Assembly (NCBI GenBank): GCA_003978465.1
Contig: QNZS01000063.1
Location: 1-33,451, forward strand
Direction of reading: 5' to 3'
DNA: 33,451 nucleotides
Origin: Sulfurimonas sp.
GTDB lineage: Bacteria; Campylobacterota; Campylobacteria; Campylobacterales; Sulfurimonadaceae
Made by a program: the position numbers and the translations under genes. Of this stretch, positions 16,979 through 25,193 are shown one piece after another (positions within the stretch are counted from its first letter, which is position 1; the number at the start of each line of letters is the position of its first letter). A model generated the notes under the pieces. It was not told the DNA's origin. It saw nothing but the letters and a program-made list of their open reading frames with translations, and did not search any database.

Positions 16979-18798
16979 TGTATATTGTAAAATTAATAAT
17001 TCTTTCTTTAATTTTTAGTTTATTTGCATTCGCAGAAAATATTACATATACTCCTTCTATTGTGTCTCAGATGAGTATAGTAGAGCGAATGGCAGAGAAT
17101 AATGCTACACATGAGAGCATTGCCTCTCTTGTAAAAGTTCAAAATGCATTATATGAAAAATCTATAAATTCCATTCTGTCAAATAAAAATAGATTTACAA
17201 ATGATATAGAACAATATGAAGATGAAATATTTTCACTTAATAAAATCATGGTAATAAATAAACGTGCAGGTAATGACTTGGCTGTTTCACGTGATGAAGT
17301 TGCCATTAAAATATACTTAATTTTACGTAATCAAAATAGAGTGATAAAAGCAATACTGCTCGCTTTAAACTCTGATAGTATCGAAGAGTATGAGACAAAA
17401 CTTAATGAGATTATAGGAAATTATCAAGAAGAGATACAAGCTTATTTTCAAAAAGATTATACAGAGATTCTAGTACTAAATAATCAGAGTAAAATTTTAC
17501 AAGTAACGAAAAAAAATATTCATGACTTATCTGTTCTTCAAGGTGTAACCTCAAACTTAGTAGGGTATCTTTACAAATTTAGTGTAAAAATGTACAGGTT
17601 AAATAAGTATTCAAAATACCATCTTATATCTATAGCCATATATCTTAACTCTTTATCAATAGTTGAAGGACTTAATCCTGTCTTAGAAGTGTATGGTTTA
17701 AGTGTGATTAAACTCATTTCAATGTTACTACTTATATTTATTATATACTTTTTTAGAAAAGTAGTCTATGTCTCTTTCGAACGTTATATTTTGAAGGTGG
17801 AGCTACTCAGTGAATATTCAGTAGAGATATCTGAAAAAATTAAGGGTTCTATAGAGTCACTTATTATTATTATCAATATAAATATGATTATATATGTCTA
17901 TCTTGATTTTAATTCTATAGAAATCGTTTCAAGATTTTTTAACATCTTATATGGTTTTTTCTTAACATTACTTTTTTATAAGATAGTAAATACAGTAGCA
18001 AAAATAAAACTCTCAACTGCACCAAGTGAGAAGGGAAATATCAAGAATGATTTAGTTAATGTAGGGATTAAAATAATTAATTTTAGTATTTTACTTATCG
18101 GACTTTTAATTATGCTCTTTTATGCAGGAGTAAACTTAACAGCAGTTCTTTCAGGTCTAGGTATTGGTGGTTTTGCAGTAGCATTTGCTGCAAAAGATAC
18201 GATAAGTAACTTTTTTGGGACACTTTCTATTCTTTTCTCAGATGTATTTTCACAAGGTGATTGGATAGAGATAGATGGACATCAAGGTGTGGTTGTAGAA
18301 ATAGGTCTACGAGTTACAACTATACGTACATTTGATAATGCCCTGATAGCAATTCCAAATGGAATTTTTGCTTCTAAAGATGTGAAAAACTGGGATAAAC
18401 GTATACTTGGTCGTCGTATAAAGATGCACATAGGTGTTAAGTACGACTCTAAAAGCAAAGATATTAAGAATGCGATTGAGGAGATACGTGTTATGCTTGA
18501 TAAGCACCCATCAATCGCAACAAAAGCAACACAGTACTCACACCATAACGAGAGAACACATACTGCTAAATTGGTCTCAAAAGATGATTTAGAAGGGGTC
18601 AAAAACAACCTCCTCGTTTATCTGGATGAGTTTTCAGATTCAAGTATAAATATTCTAGTTTACTGCTTTTCTAAGTCTGTAAAATGGGCAGAATGGTTGG
18701 AAACTAAAGAAGATGTTATGCATAAAATTATGGCCATTTTAGAAACTAATAATTTAGAATTTGCCTTTCCATCTTTGTCTATTTATAATGAAAAGTAA
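16978..18798 (+). CDS. Large MscS-family mechanosensitive channel
   Basis: This inner-membrane channel opens under membrane tension to release solutes. Residues 1-20 form a signal peptide (ending AFA), and about 220 periplasmic helical residues follow. Then come membrane segments and the pore region VLSGLGIGGFAVAFAAKDTI with the Gly/Ala-packed pore helix. The beta domain GDWIEIDGHQGVVVEIGLR, RTFDNALIAIPN and the C-terminal domain complete the MscS fold. The length of 606 residues makes it a longer class than E. coli MscS (286). It is co-translated with gdhA. Confidence 0.92.
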   Translation: MYIVKLIILSLIFSLFAFAENITYTPSIVSQMSIVERMAENNATHESIASLVKVQNALYEKSINSILSNKNRFTNDIEQYEDEIFSLNKIMVINKRAGNDLAVSRDEVAIKIYLILRNQNRVIKAILLALNSDSIEEYETKLNEIIGNYQEEIQAYFQKDYTEILVLNNQSKILQVTKKNIHDLSVLQGVTSNLVGYLYKFSVKMYRLNKYSKYHLISIAIYLNSLSIVEGLNPVLEVYGLSVIKLISMLLLIFIIYFFRKVVYVSFERYILKVELLSEYSVEISEKIKGSIESLIIIININMIIYVYLDFNSIEIVSRFFNILYGFFLTLLFYKIVNTVAKIKLSTAPSEKGNIKNDLVNVGIKIINFSILLIGLLIMLFYAGVNLTAVLSGLGIGGFAVAFAAKDTISNFFGTLSILFSDVFSQGDWIEIDGHQGVVVEIGLRVTTIRTFDNALIAIPNGIFASKDVKNWDKRILGRRIKMHIGVKYDSKSKDIKNAIEEIRVMLDKHPSIATKATQYSHHNERTHTAKLVSKDDLEGVKNNLLVYLDEFSDSSINILVYCFSKSVKWAEWLETKEDVMHKIMAILETNNLEFAFPSLSIYNEK

Positions 18799-18878
18799 AG
18801 AGGTTAATATAAAAGTATAAAGCTGACTTCAGTCAATTTGGATAAAATAATTCTTTAAATTCCATATAAAGATAGTTT

Positions 18879-19496
18879 ATGCAACAGACACAATCAAGAA
18901 TAAACATTTATGCACTTCTTTCTCGTATTATGCTCCAAGAGTTAGATGTAGAGATGTTAAAGATGATAAAAAATGATGAAACAATGTTAGACTTTTTCCC
19001 AACATTTAAAAAATGGGCTCCTCTAAGCCTATTTGATGAGAAAAAACTTTTAGAAGAGATGATCAATCCTGATTTTGTAAACCTTTCAGTTCTTCACCTT
19101 ATTCCATATGAAACTTTTTACACTAGAGATGATCAGATGATAGAGACGGGTGGTGCAAACCCTGTTACAGATATCTACTCTGCTTATGACTTTATGGTTG
19201 ACTACGAAGTGGCTCGTACACTTTCCTCTGATCACATTGGTGTTGAATTAGAGTTTATGCATCATTTAGCGACTGCTGAACTTAAAGCTTTTGAAGATAA
19301 AAATATGAATGTAGTAAAAGAGTTAAGAGAAACTCAACACGAGTTCTTAAATAAACACTTACTTCAGTGGGCTCCTCTATATCTTATAAATATGAAATAC
19401 GAAGCAAGAACACCACTTTACTTTGATGGTGCTGAGATGGCACTAGAGTTTATACTTAGTGATAATGAGTACTTAACAAGTGAACTTAGTACATAA
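18879..19496 (+). CDS. TorD/DmsD-type chaperone
   Basis: This cytoplasmic redox-enzyme maturation protein binds the twin-arginine leader of molybdoenzymes and helps cofactor insertion. It is an all-helical protein of 205 residues with the family pattern: RINIYALLSRIML at the start, HLIPYETFYTRDDQM mid-protein, VELEFMHHLATAE, and HEFLNKHLLQWAP near the end. The stop codon abuts the next ATG, so it leads a tight operon of four genes. No molybdoenzyme gene lies in the window. Confidence 0.85.
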   Translation: MQQTQSRINIYALLSRIMLQELDVEMLKMIKNDETMLDFFPTFKKWAPLSLFDEKKLLEEMINPDFVNLSVLHLIPYETFYTRDDQMIETGGANPVTDIYSAYDFMVDYEVARTLSSDHIGVELEFMHHLATAELKAFEDKNMNVVKELRETQHEFLNKHLLQWAPLYLINMKYEARTPLYFDGAEMALEFILSDNEYLTSELST

Positions 19497-20591
19497 ATGT
19501 TAAAGTTAAATGCAGGCTTATGTGTACGTTCACTTAGTGTAGAAAGCGAATGTAACAAGTGTGAATTAGTATGTCCTACTACTGCTATAGCTATTGGAGA
19601 GAGTAACCTTCCTGCAATTAATTTTTCAGAGTGTGTTACTTGTGGTGCTTGTACGGCAATATGTCCGAGTGAAGCACTAACTTTAGATGAGTTTGATGCT
19701 ACAAACTTCTTTTTTGACTTTGTTGAAGATAAAGAAAATCTTCTCTCTTGTCGTAAAAATGTTCCATGTATTTCTGCTTTGAGTGTTGAGCATATCATCT
19801 CTTTAGCAGTTCTAAAAAAAGAGATAGTTTTTGACATGGGTTATTGCGATGGTTGTGATATTTCTCACACTTGTTATACTCAAATAATGAAAAACTATGA
19901 AGAAGCGACTTATCTTTTGGAAGCTATGGAAAATGAAGCAGTCATAAAGTTAGAGAATGTTTGTTACGAGGACGAATCAAAAGATTCTAATCGTCGAGAT
20001 TTTTTAAATGGAGTAAACCTTCTAACCGTAGCGAAAGTGAAAAAAAGCTTTGAAGATGAAGTACAAAAAGCAAGTGATGAACTTACTGAGCATACTTTAG
20101 AAAAAACAGATATAGTACTTTTAAGAAAAAAAACGATTCCAAATCGCCGTAAGATATTTTTTACAGCTATTAAAAGAGTTGAGAAACCTTCACAGTTTCA
20201 TGTAGTAGATGCAAGAGAGGTGAGTTTTACTTCTCAAAAACTAATGGACGAAGAAGCTTGTACTGCATGTCAGATGTGTTACCGTGTTTGTCCAACCGGT
20301 GCTTTAGTCTCAGATGTAAAAAACTCTAAGATAGACTTTGACCCATTTTTGTGTATAAAGTGTCATATCTGTCATGATGTATGTGAGCCAAATGCAATTA
20401 CACTAGCAGATTCATATAATGTAAAAGAGTTTTTTGAGCCAAAGGTTCAAAACCTCATGGGCTTTAATGTTCGTCGTTGTGATGAGTGTGATACTTTTTT
20501 TAGTACAACTACTAGTGATAGGATGTGTTATAGATGTAAATGTGAAGAGGAAGAAGCAAGAGAACTTTGGGGTATTACAGATGATATGTAG
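19497..20591 (+). CDS. Polyferredoxin with four [4Fe-4S] motifs and a zinc-ribbon tail
   Basis: Four cluster motifs are visible: CNKCELVCP, CVTCGACTAICP, CTACQMCYRVCP and CIKCHICHDVCEP. They form two ferredoxin pairs, one at each end of a 364-residue protein. Extra cysteines sit between them (CRKNVPC, CDGCDISHTC), and a C-terminal rubredoxin-like knuckle reads CDECDTFF with CYRCKC. There is no signal peptide, so it is cytoplasmic. Linked to the TorD-like chaperone, it probably feeds electrons to, or helps assemble, a molybdoenzyme such as formate dehydrogenase. That role is inferred from context. Confidence 0.85.
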   Translation: MLKLNAGLCVRSLSVESECNKCELVCPTTAIAIGESNLPAINFSECVTCGACTAICPSEALTLDEFDATNFFFDFVEDKENLLSCRKNVPCISALSVEHIISLAVLKKEIVFDMGYCDGCDISHTCYTQIMKNYEEATYLLEAMENEAVIKLENVCYEDESKDSNRRDFLNGVNLLTVAKVKKSFEDEVQKASDELTEHTLEKTDIVLLRKKTIPNRRKIFFTAIKRVEKPSQFHVVDAREVSFTSQKLMDEEACTACQMCYRVCPTGALVSDVKNSKIDFDPFLCIKCHICHDVCEPNAITLADSYNVKEFFEPKVQNLMGFNVRRCDECDTFFSTTTSDRMCYRCKCEEEEARELWGITDDM

Positions 20592-20606
20592 AGAAGGAAA
20601 GATAGT

Positions 20607-21365
20607 ATGATGAATGATGACAACCAGATTTCACGAGTGACAAAACTCTTTGGATTTATTGGAATAGAAGCTGGAGTAAGTAGATTCTCCGCTATTATGA
20701 ACAAAAAGTTCAAAAGCAATGATGATGATACTATGATAATACCGATGAACATTAGAGAAGATGACCTCTACTTTACTGTGAGTAATATGAAAGAATCACA
20801 GGTAAATGGTGCTGTCATATCTAGTGAATTTGTAACTAATGTAGTTGATATACTTGATAACTCATCTGAGATGGTTAAACACAGTGGTATGTGTGATATT
20901 CTCTACCGTGAGGGTAAAACACTTCGTGGAGACATCTTTAGTGTTCGAGTTTTAAGTGAACACCTTAAAGACATGATGGTCAGCAAAATTGCTATCATCG
21001 GGACAAATCATTATTCCAAAGCATTTTCACTTTTAGCTTGTGGTTTTAATATAAGTTATTTTAACGATTCACTTGAAGAGTTAATGGTGTTTACACAAGA
21101 GTTAGAGCTAAAAGATGTAGATATTAATCGTATAGCGAGTGATATATCTGTAGACTTTTCAAGTTTTGATCTTGTACTAGATTTTTCTGATTTTGAATCT
21201 TTAGGTATGATAGAAAAATTACCAAAACTTTCAATGGATATGAAAAATGATAAACAGTTCTCGATTCTAAAAAAGAGAGCCTTCGAATTAAACGCAGAGT
21301 ATGTAAGTTATGATGGAATTATTGATAAACTTACAGCTGCAGCATATATAAAAATTAAAAAATAG
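20607..21365 (+). CDS. Shikimate-dehydrogenase-fold protein lacking the catalytic motif
   Basis: The 252-residue layout follows AroE: KLFGFIG near the start, SRFSAIMNKKF where AroE has SPxxHN, EDDLYFTVSNMKESQVNGAV, DILYREGKTLRGDIFSVR in place of GKLxGxNTDxxG, and a second domain starting VSKIAIIGTN. The AroE catalytic stretch NxTxPxK is replaced by VISSEFVT (residues 70-77), so the key Lys is missing. The Rossmann loop GTNHYSKAF also lacks the normal Gly pattern. It is probably not a shikimate enzyme but a recruited binding protein in the TorD operon. GAAGGA precedes the start. Confidence 0.65.
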   Translation: MMNDDNQISRVTKLFGFIGIEAGVSRFSAIMNKKFKSNDDDTMIIPMNIREDDLYFTVSNMKESQVNGAVISSEFVTNVVDILDNSSEMVKHSGMCDILYREGKTLRGDIFSVRVLSEHLKDMMVSKIAIIGTNHYSKAFSLLACGFNISYFNDSLEELMVFTQELELKDVDINRIASDISVDFSSFDLVLDFSDFESLGMIEKLPKLSMDMKNDKQFSILKKRAFELNAEYVSYDGIIDKLTAAAYIKIKK

Positions 21366-21377
21366 AGGAGAGAGACT

Positions 21378-21881
21378 ATGAATGAAGATTTAAGTGATTT
21401 AAGAGCAGAGTTTGATAAGTTTCTAAAACAAGAGTGTGCTGTCGGTGAAGATGGACAGATAGAGCAAAACAAAGATGGTGGTGATCAAGCTGATGATGAG
21501 CCAGTTCCCCAGTTTGTTGATGCACTTACAGAGAGATTACTTGCTCCTGCTATTAGTGGTGTGTATCTTTCTCGTATAGATATCAAACGTGTGGCTGAAG
21601 CTATTGATGAGTCTATTCCTATAAAAGAGCGTACGAAGATGGTAAGAGCACTTTTCCGTCATACGACAACAAAAGACTACCTCAGTGGAGCATTTACTGA
21701 GATAACAAAACATATAAATGGTCGTGTTTTAATTTATACTGAACTAGCAGAAGCTTTCCCTGCTTCTAAGTCTATTTTTGAGGCAAATATTACTAAGGCA
21801 AAGAAGATGGCTAAAATGTTTGAAACTATAATAAATGATTTTGAAGAGATTGAACCTACTTCTGATCCATTAATGGTATAA
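21378..21881 (+). CDS. Unknown 167-residue protein of the TorD operon
   Basis: This is an acidic soluble protein. Residues 1-50 are charged and probably disordered (EQNKDGGDQADDEPVPQF). The rest is helical, with VDALTERLLAPAISGVYLS, RIDIKRVAEAIDESIPIKER, MVRALFRHTTTKDYLSG and a final coiled helix. GGAG lies ahead of the ATG, and it follows the AroE-like gene by 12 bases. It belongs to the operon by spacing. No family is recognised. Confidence 0.7.
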   Translation: MNEDLSDLRAEFDKFLKQECAVGEDGQIEQNKDGGDQADDEPVPQFVDALTERLLAPAISGVYLSRIDIKRVAEAIDESIPIKERTKMVRALFRHTTTKDYLSGAFTEITKHINGRVLIYTELAEAFPASKSIFEANITKAKKMAKMFETIINDFEEIEPTSDPLMV

Positions 21882-21890
21882 TAATTGAAA

Positions 21891-22085
21891 ATGTTAGATA
21901 ATACTAAACGAAAAAATATTAAACATGGTGATTCTGTTGCGATTGTTTTAAAACAAGACCAAGATACAGGGCACTTGACTGATGGCATTGTTCGTGATCT
22001 TTTAACTAAATCATCTTCTCATCCTCATGGGATAAAAGTAAGATTAATGAGTGGTGAAGTAGGGCGGGTTAAAGAGATATACTAA
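21891..22085 (+). CDS. YwbE family protein (DUF2196)
   Basis: This small protein of 64 residues matches B. subtilis YwbE along its length: NIKHGDSVAIVLKQDQDTG, LTDGIVRDLLTKSSSHPHG, and IKVRLMSGEVGRVKEI. The fold is probably a small beta barrel, and the function is unknown. I chose the ATG at 21891 over the in-frame TTG at 21885. It follows the TorD operon closely. Confidence 0.88.
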   Translation: MLDNTKRKNIKHGDSVAIVLKQDQDTGHLTDGIVRDLLTKSSSHPHGIKVRLMSGEVGRVKEIY

Positions 22086-22102
22086 TTAAAAAGGTATTTC
22101 TT

Positions 22103-22619
22103 ATGAAAAAACGCACAAAAATTATAGCCACTATTGGGCCCTCTAGCGACTCTTTAGATATACTTATTCAGCTTATAAATGCAGGGGTTAATGTGTCTTT
22201 CGTTTAAACTTCTCTCACGGAGCCCACGAACAACACATTACCGTTTTACAAAGAATACATAAAGCTATGAAGGAACAGGTATTGTAATTGGAGTACTTCA
22301 AGATATAAGTGGTCCTAAAATTCGTATTGGGGATATTAAAGAAGACTTCTCTTTAAAAGAAAATGATACCCTTATTCTTAGCTCTACAAAGGTACTAGGT
22401 AAACAACTCTCTCATAAGACTTACCAGGTCAGTATAAATTACCCAGAAATTTTAAAACAGCTAAATGTAGTAAATAAATTTATGAGAAGAGGTTTAAAAG
22501 AAGGCTCTATAAAAAAAGAGAATTCTTATATACTTACAGCCGGAGACCCAATAGGTAAGGCTGGTTCTACAAATATGATACGAGTAATCTCAAGTGAAGC
22601 TATAAAAGAGTTTACTTAA
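22103..22619 (+). pseudogene. pyk: Pyruvate kinase pseudogene with the centre deleted
   Basis: The N-terminus is unmistakable: MKKRTKIIATIGPSSDS. A frameshift follows at VNVSF, then RLNFSHGAHEQH, another frameshift, LQDISGPKIRIGDI and YQVSINYPEILKQL. After that roughly 300 codons, including most of the barrel and the ADP/Mg site, are missing. The sequence resumes in a C-terminal end with SYILTAGDPIGKAGSTNMIR and TAA at 22617-22619. It cannot make an active enzyme. It converges on pgpA, sharing its last bases. Confidence 0.92.
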
Positions 22620-23122
22620 ATAAGTTCTGATAGATAAAGATAAGCTTGCCAGATAGCAGACGTAGAGATACCAGCTGCAACACCTGCAATAATATCATCA
22701 CCCATAACTCCAACTCCACCCTTCGCTTCTCTATCTATGCGACCAATGATAGATGGTTTAGTTATGTCAAAGTATCTAAAAAGAATAAATGCTAAAATAG
22801 ATTGAATTAAAAAACCATTTTCAAAGTTCATTACTTCATTCATTGTAACTCCAAATGCAGGTGCTATGCTTAAGGCTAACCACATTCCCACTAGTTCATC
22901 TATAACAATATTTTGAGAGTCATGTGTTTTACTCGCCTCTTCGTATTTGTTTATAGCTTTTATTGCTATAAGTGTAATGAGTATAGTTGCTAAAAAAAGA
23001 GTGTTTGTGTCAAAGTAGATAAGGATAAGCATACCAATAGGTAAAGAGATAAGTGTTCCCACTGTTCCTGGTGCTTTTGGTGCAAGCCCGCTATATCCAA
23101 GTGTTAAAAAAAACCAGTTCAT
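22616..23122 (-). CDS. pgpA: Phosphatidylglycerophosphatase A
   Basis: This inner-membrane enzyme removes the phosphate from phosphatidylglycerophosphate to give phosphatidylglycerol. The family motif GLAPKAPGTVGTL is at residues 12-24, IVIDELVGMW is the second conserved block, and GGVGVMGDDIIAG the third, between four hydrophobic segments. The 168-residue length is normal. AAGGA precedes the ATG. It is the last gene of the ispDF operon, 8 bases after the ATP-sulfurylase-like gene. Confidence 0.93.
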   Translation of the reverse strand: MNWFFLTLGYSGLAPKAPGTVGTLISLPIGMLILIYFDTNTLFLATILITLIAIKAINKYEEASKTHDSQNIVIDELVGMWLALSIAPAFGVTMNEVMNFENGFLIQSILAFILFRYFDITKPSIIGRIDREAKGGVGVMGDDIIAGVAAGISTSAIWQAYLYLSELI

Positions 23123-23130
23123 TGTTGTCC

Positions 23131-24321
23131 TTATGTGAGAGAAGATGTTTGATAAAGTTTCATAAGTTCAAGATAAAAATCTTTTTCCGAATGTTCTTCA
23201 AGTAAGCCTTTCGTGGCGAAGGTGTCATAATATATTTTTTCTAAGTTTTTAAATCTAGCAGGATAAAGTTTTGAGAGTAAAAAGGAGCTAATCTCTTTTC
23301 TAATGAGAACGGCTGGAGGTAAAAGACCTACTTCAAGGAGTTGTAGAATTGACTCTGAATGATAAGAGATTTGATGGTGTTGCCCATGAGGACAAGTGTT
23401 TTTACTTACAAGTGTTGTACACTGATCACAGTAAACATACTCACTCGCAATTTGAATCTCAATATCTAAACCAATAACACGATCCACAATAGACTTGTTT
23501 GAGTTACAATCATAAAACATTCCAAGTCCAGCATGGTTAGGACCTATTGTAAGCCTATCACAACCATAGTTATTAGCAACAATTGCATCAAGGATGATTT
23601 CATTATAGCCAGCAAATATATAAGAGTTTTCTAGAGGAATAATAATAACACGATTTTTTGGTAAAAAGTTGTTTAGGTAGTACTCTAGAGCTTCATATCT
23701 AATTTCATAATTAATATTAGTTTTATTATAAGGTTTAAGAAGAAAAATAACGAGTAAATCAGTATTATCAAGTGTTTGACGAATAAGACGCTCATGTCCA
23801 CGATGCAAAGGATTTGCTGCCATTACTAAAGAGCTAGTATGTTTAGCATCTACTCTTTTTTTTGCATTTAAAATATCGATTTTACCCTTGTTGGGTTTTG
23901 TTTTTATAAGTGTATATTCTCCAGATATCGCCCATGAACCAAGTCTTTTCATTGTTGCTTGAACACCAGGATGTGTCTCATCATCAGTACCATAGATATG
24001 TTTTACTCTTTGATGTGGGTCTATTTGAAAAGTCTCTTCAACATGTAAGCTTGCAAACTCTTCTCCGTCAGAGAGTAAAATAATATCTTCTCCAGTCCTC
24101 AAAGCAGAAATTATTTCTTCATTTTTTTGACCACTTGGTGCAAGTATAAAAGGAAAAGGAAATGATTTTCCATCAATAAGTCCTGTTTCAAGAACTTGTT
24201 TTGACTCTGCTTCACACATAAGTTTTGTAACAGGTAGTAATAATCCATCTGCAACAAGTTCTAGCACAGAGGCTGCTTCTTTATCTATATAAAGTGTTTT
24301 ATTTTTTCTTGATAATGTCAT
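23131..24321 (-). CDS. ATP-sulfurylase-like protein lacking sulfate-binding arginines
   Basis: The fold is that of sulfate adenylyltransferase: an N-terminal PUA-like domain to about residue 155, then the nucleotidyltransferase domain with ANPLHRGHERL (HxGH at 173-176). Zinc-type cysteines C298, C301 and C310 with H312 are kept as in bacterial enzymes. True ATP sulfurylases have QTRNPxHRGHE and GRDHAG. Here these read MAANPLHRGHE (167-177) and GPNHAG (260-265), so both arginines that hold sulfate are gone. It resembles Cj1609 by context. It probably adenylylates another substrate. The 23-base overlap with the regulator gene implies coupling. Confidence 0.8.
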   Translation of the reverse strand: MTLSRKNKTLYIDKEAASVLELVADGLLLPVTKLMCEAESKQVLETGLIDGKSFPFPFILAPSGQKNEEIISALRTGEDIILLSDGEEFASLHVEETFQIDPHQRVKHIYGTDDETHPGVQATMKRLGSWAISGEYTLIKTKPNKGKIDILNAKKRVDAKHTSSLVMAANPLHRGHERLIRQTLDNTDLLVIFLLKPYNKTNINYEIRYEALEYYLNNFLPKNRVIIIPLENSYIFAGYNEIILDAIVANNYGCDRLTIGPNHAGLGMFYDCNSNKSIVDRVIGLDIEIQIASEYVYCDQCTTLVSKNTCPHGQHHQISYHSESILQLLEVGLLPPAVLIRKEISSFLLSKLYPARFKNLEKIYYDTFATKGLLEEHSEKDFYLELMKLYQTSSLT

Positions 24322-25192
24322 ATTTTTTACGTTTTTCCCATAAGCTTTTACGACTAATACCGAGTTTTTTCGATAATTCTGTATCAGGGTATTTGTTTTG
24401 ATATGTAAGTACTATATATTTGACATAGTCTTCAATTAGTAAAATCTCACCCTGCTCAAAGATATTGTTGTCATTTTTGATTTCTAAAATAGGATATGCT
24501 ACTTCTTCACTATCTATTTTGTCAGTACTTGATATAATAACTTGTTTTCCTGAGATAAGGTCAGAGAAATTTTTCCTATCACTTTTTTTGAGTAGTTGAA
24601 AATCAATAATATAAATAAGAGTGTTTTGTGGTAAAAGCTCAACTTCATTTATAGCCTTAGAATTACTGAGTGTAATAAAATGTATTGGTAAATTATTTTT
24701 TTGTGCATATTCAAAAGCGAATGCATCAGAGTACTTTTGAAAACTTGAACTTACAAAAAGAGGGAGTTCTACATTATCAAGAGATCTTTCATGTTGTGTA
24801 TTTAAAAATGTATGTGTAAGATATTTTTCATAAGCAGCTGTCCGTTTCTTTAATTTTTCATAGTCTTGATAGTGATTTATTTTACGGACAAGTTCTTCTA
24901 TCATAAAAGGTTTTAGTATATAGTCTTTTGCTCCTGCAGCAAGAGGTTTAGAAACTGTATCGTTACTGATATACGAAATCATAAGTATAATGATAGAACT
25001 TTTAAATGTCTCAATAACAGGAATGAAGTCTTGACCATTTATATTTGTAGAGAGTAACACAACATCATAATTATGACCTCTAATCGCATCTTTAGTAGAG
25101 GTGCACATTTCACAAATATGACCTATTTCACCTAGTTTAGTTGCTATACTTTGGGCTAAATAAATTTCGTTTTCTATAATTAATATTTTCAT
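24299..25192 (-). CDS. HP1021/Cj1608-type atypical orphan response regulator
   Basis: This 297-residue protein has a receiver domain (1-120), a middle domain and a C-terminal Fis-like helix-turn-helix (KKLGISRKSLWEKRKKYDI). The phosphoacceptor Asp is replaced by Ser48 (YDVVLLSTNING). The acidic pocket is E7/E9 and Lys94 is kept. H. pylori HP1021 and C. jejuni Cj1608 have the same length, layout and operon position. They act without phosphorylation on replication origin and metabolic genes, and HP1021 responds to redox state. Cys27 and Cys30 here form CEMC, a possible redox pair. The homology call rests on memory and synteny. Confidence 0.85.
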   Translation of the reverse strand: MKILIIENEIYLAQSIATKLGEIGHICEMCTSTKDAIRGHNYDVVLLSTNINGQDFIPVIETFKSSIIILMISYISNDTVSKPLAAGAKDYILKPFMIEELVRKINHYQDYEKLKKRTAAYEKYLTHTFLNTQHERSLDNVELPLFVSSSFQKYSDAFAFEYAQKNNLPIHFITLSNSKAINEVELLPQNTLIYIIDFQLLKKSDRKNFSDLISGKQVIISSTDKIDSEEVAYPILEIKNDNNIFEQGEILLIEDYVKYIVLTYQNKYPDTELSKKLGISRKSLWEKRKKYDIIKKK

Positions 25193-25193
25193 C

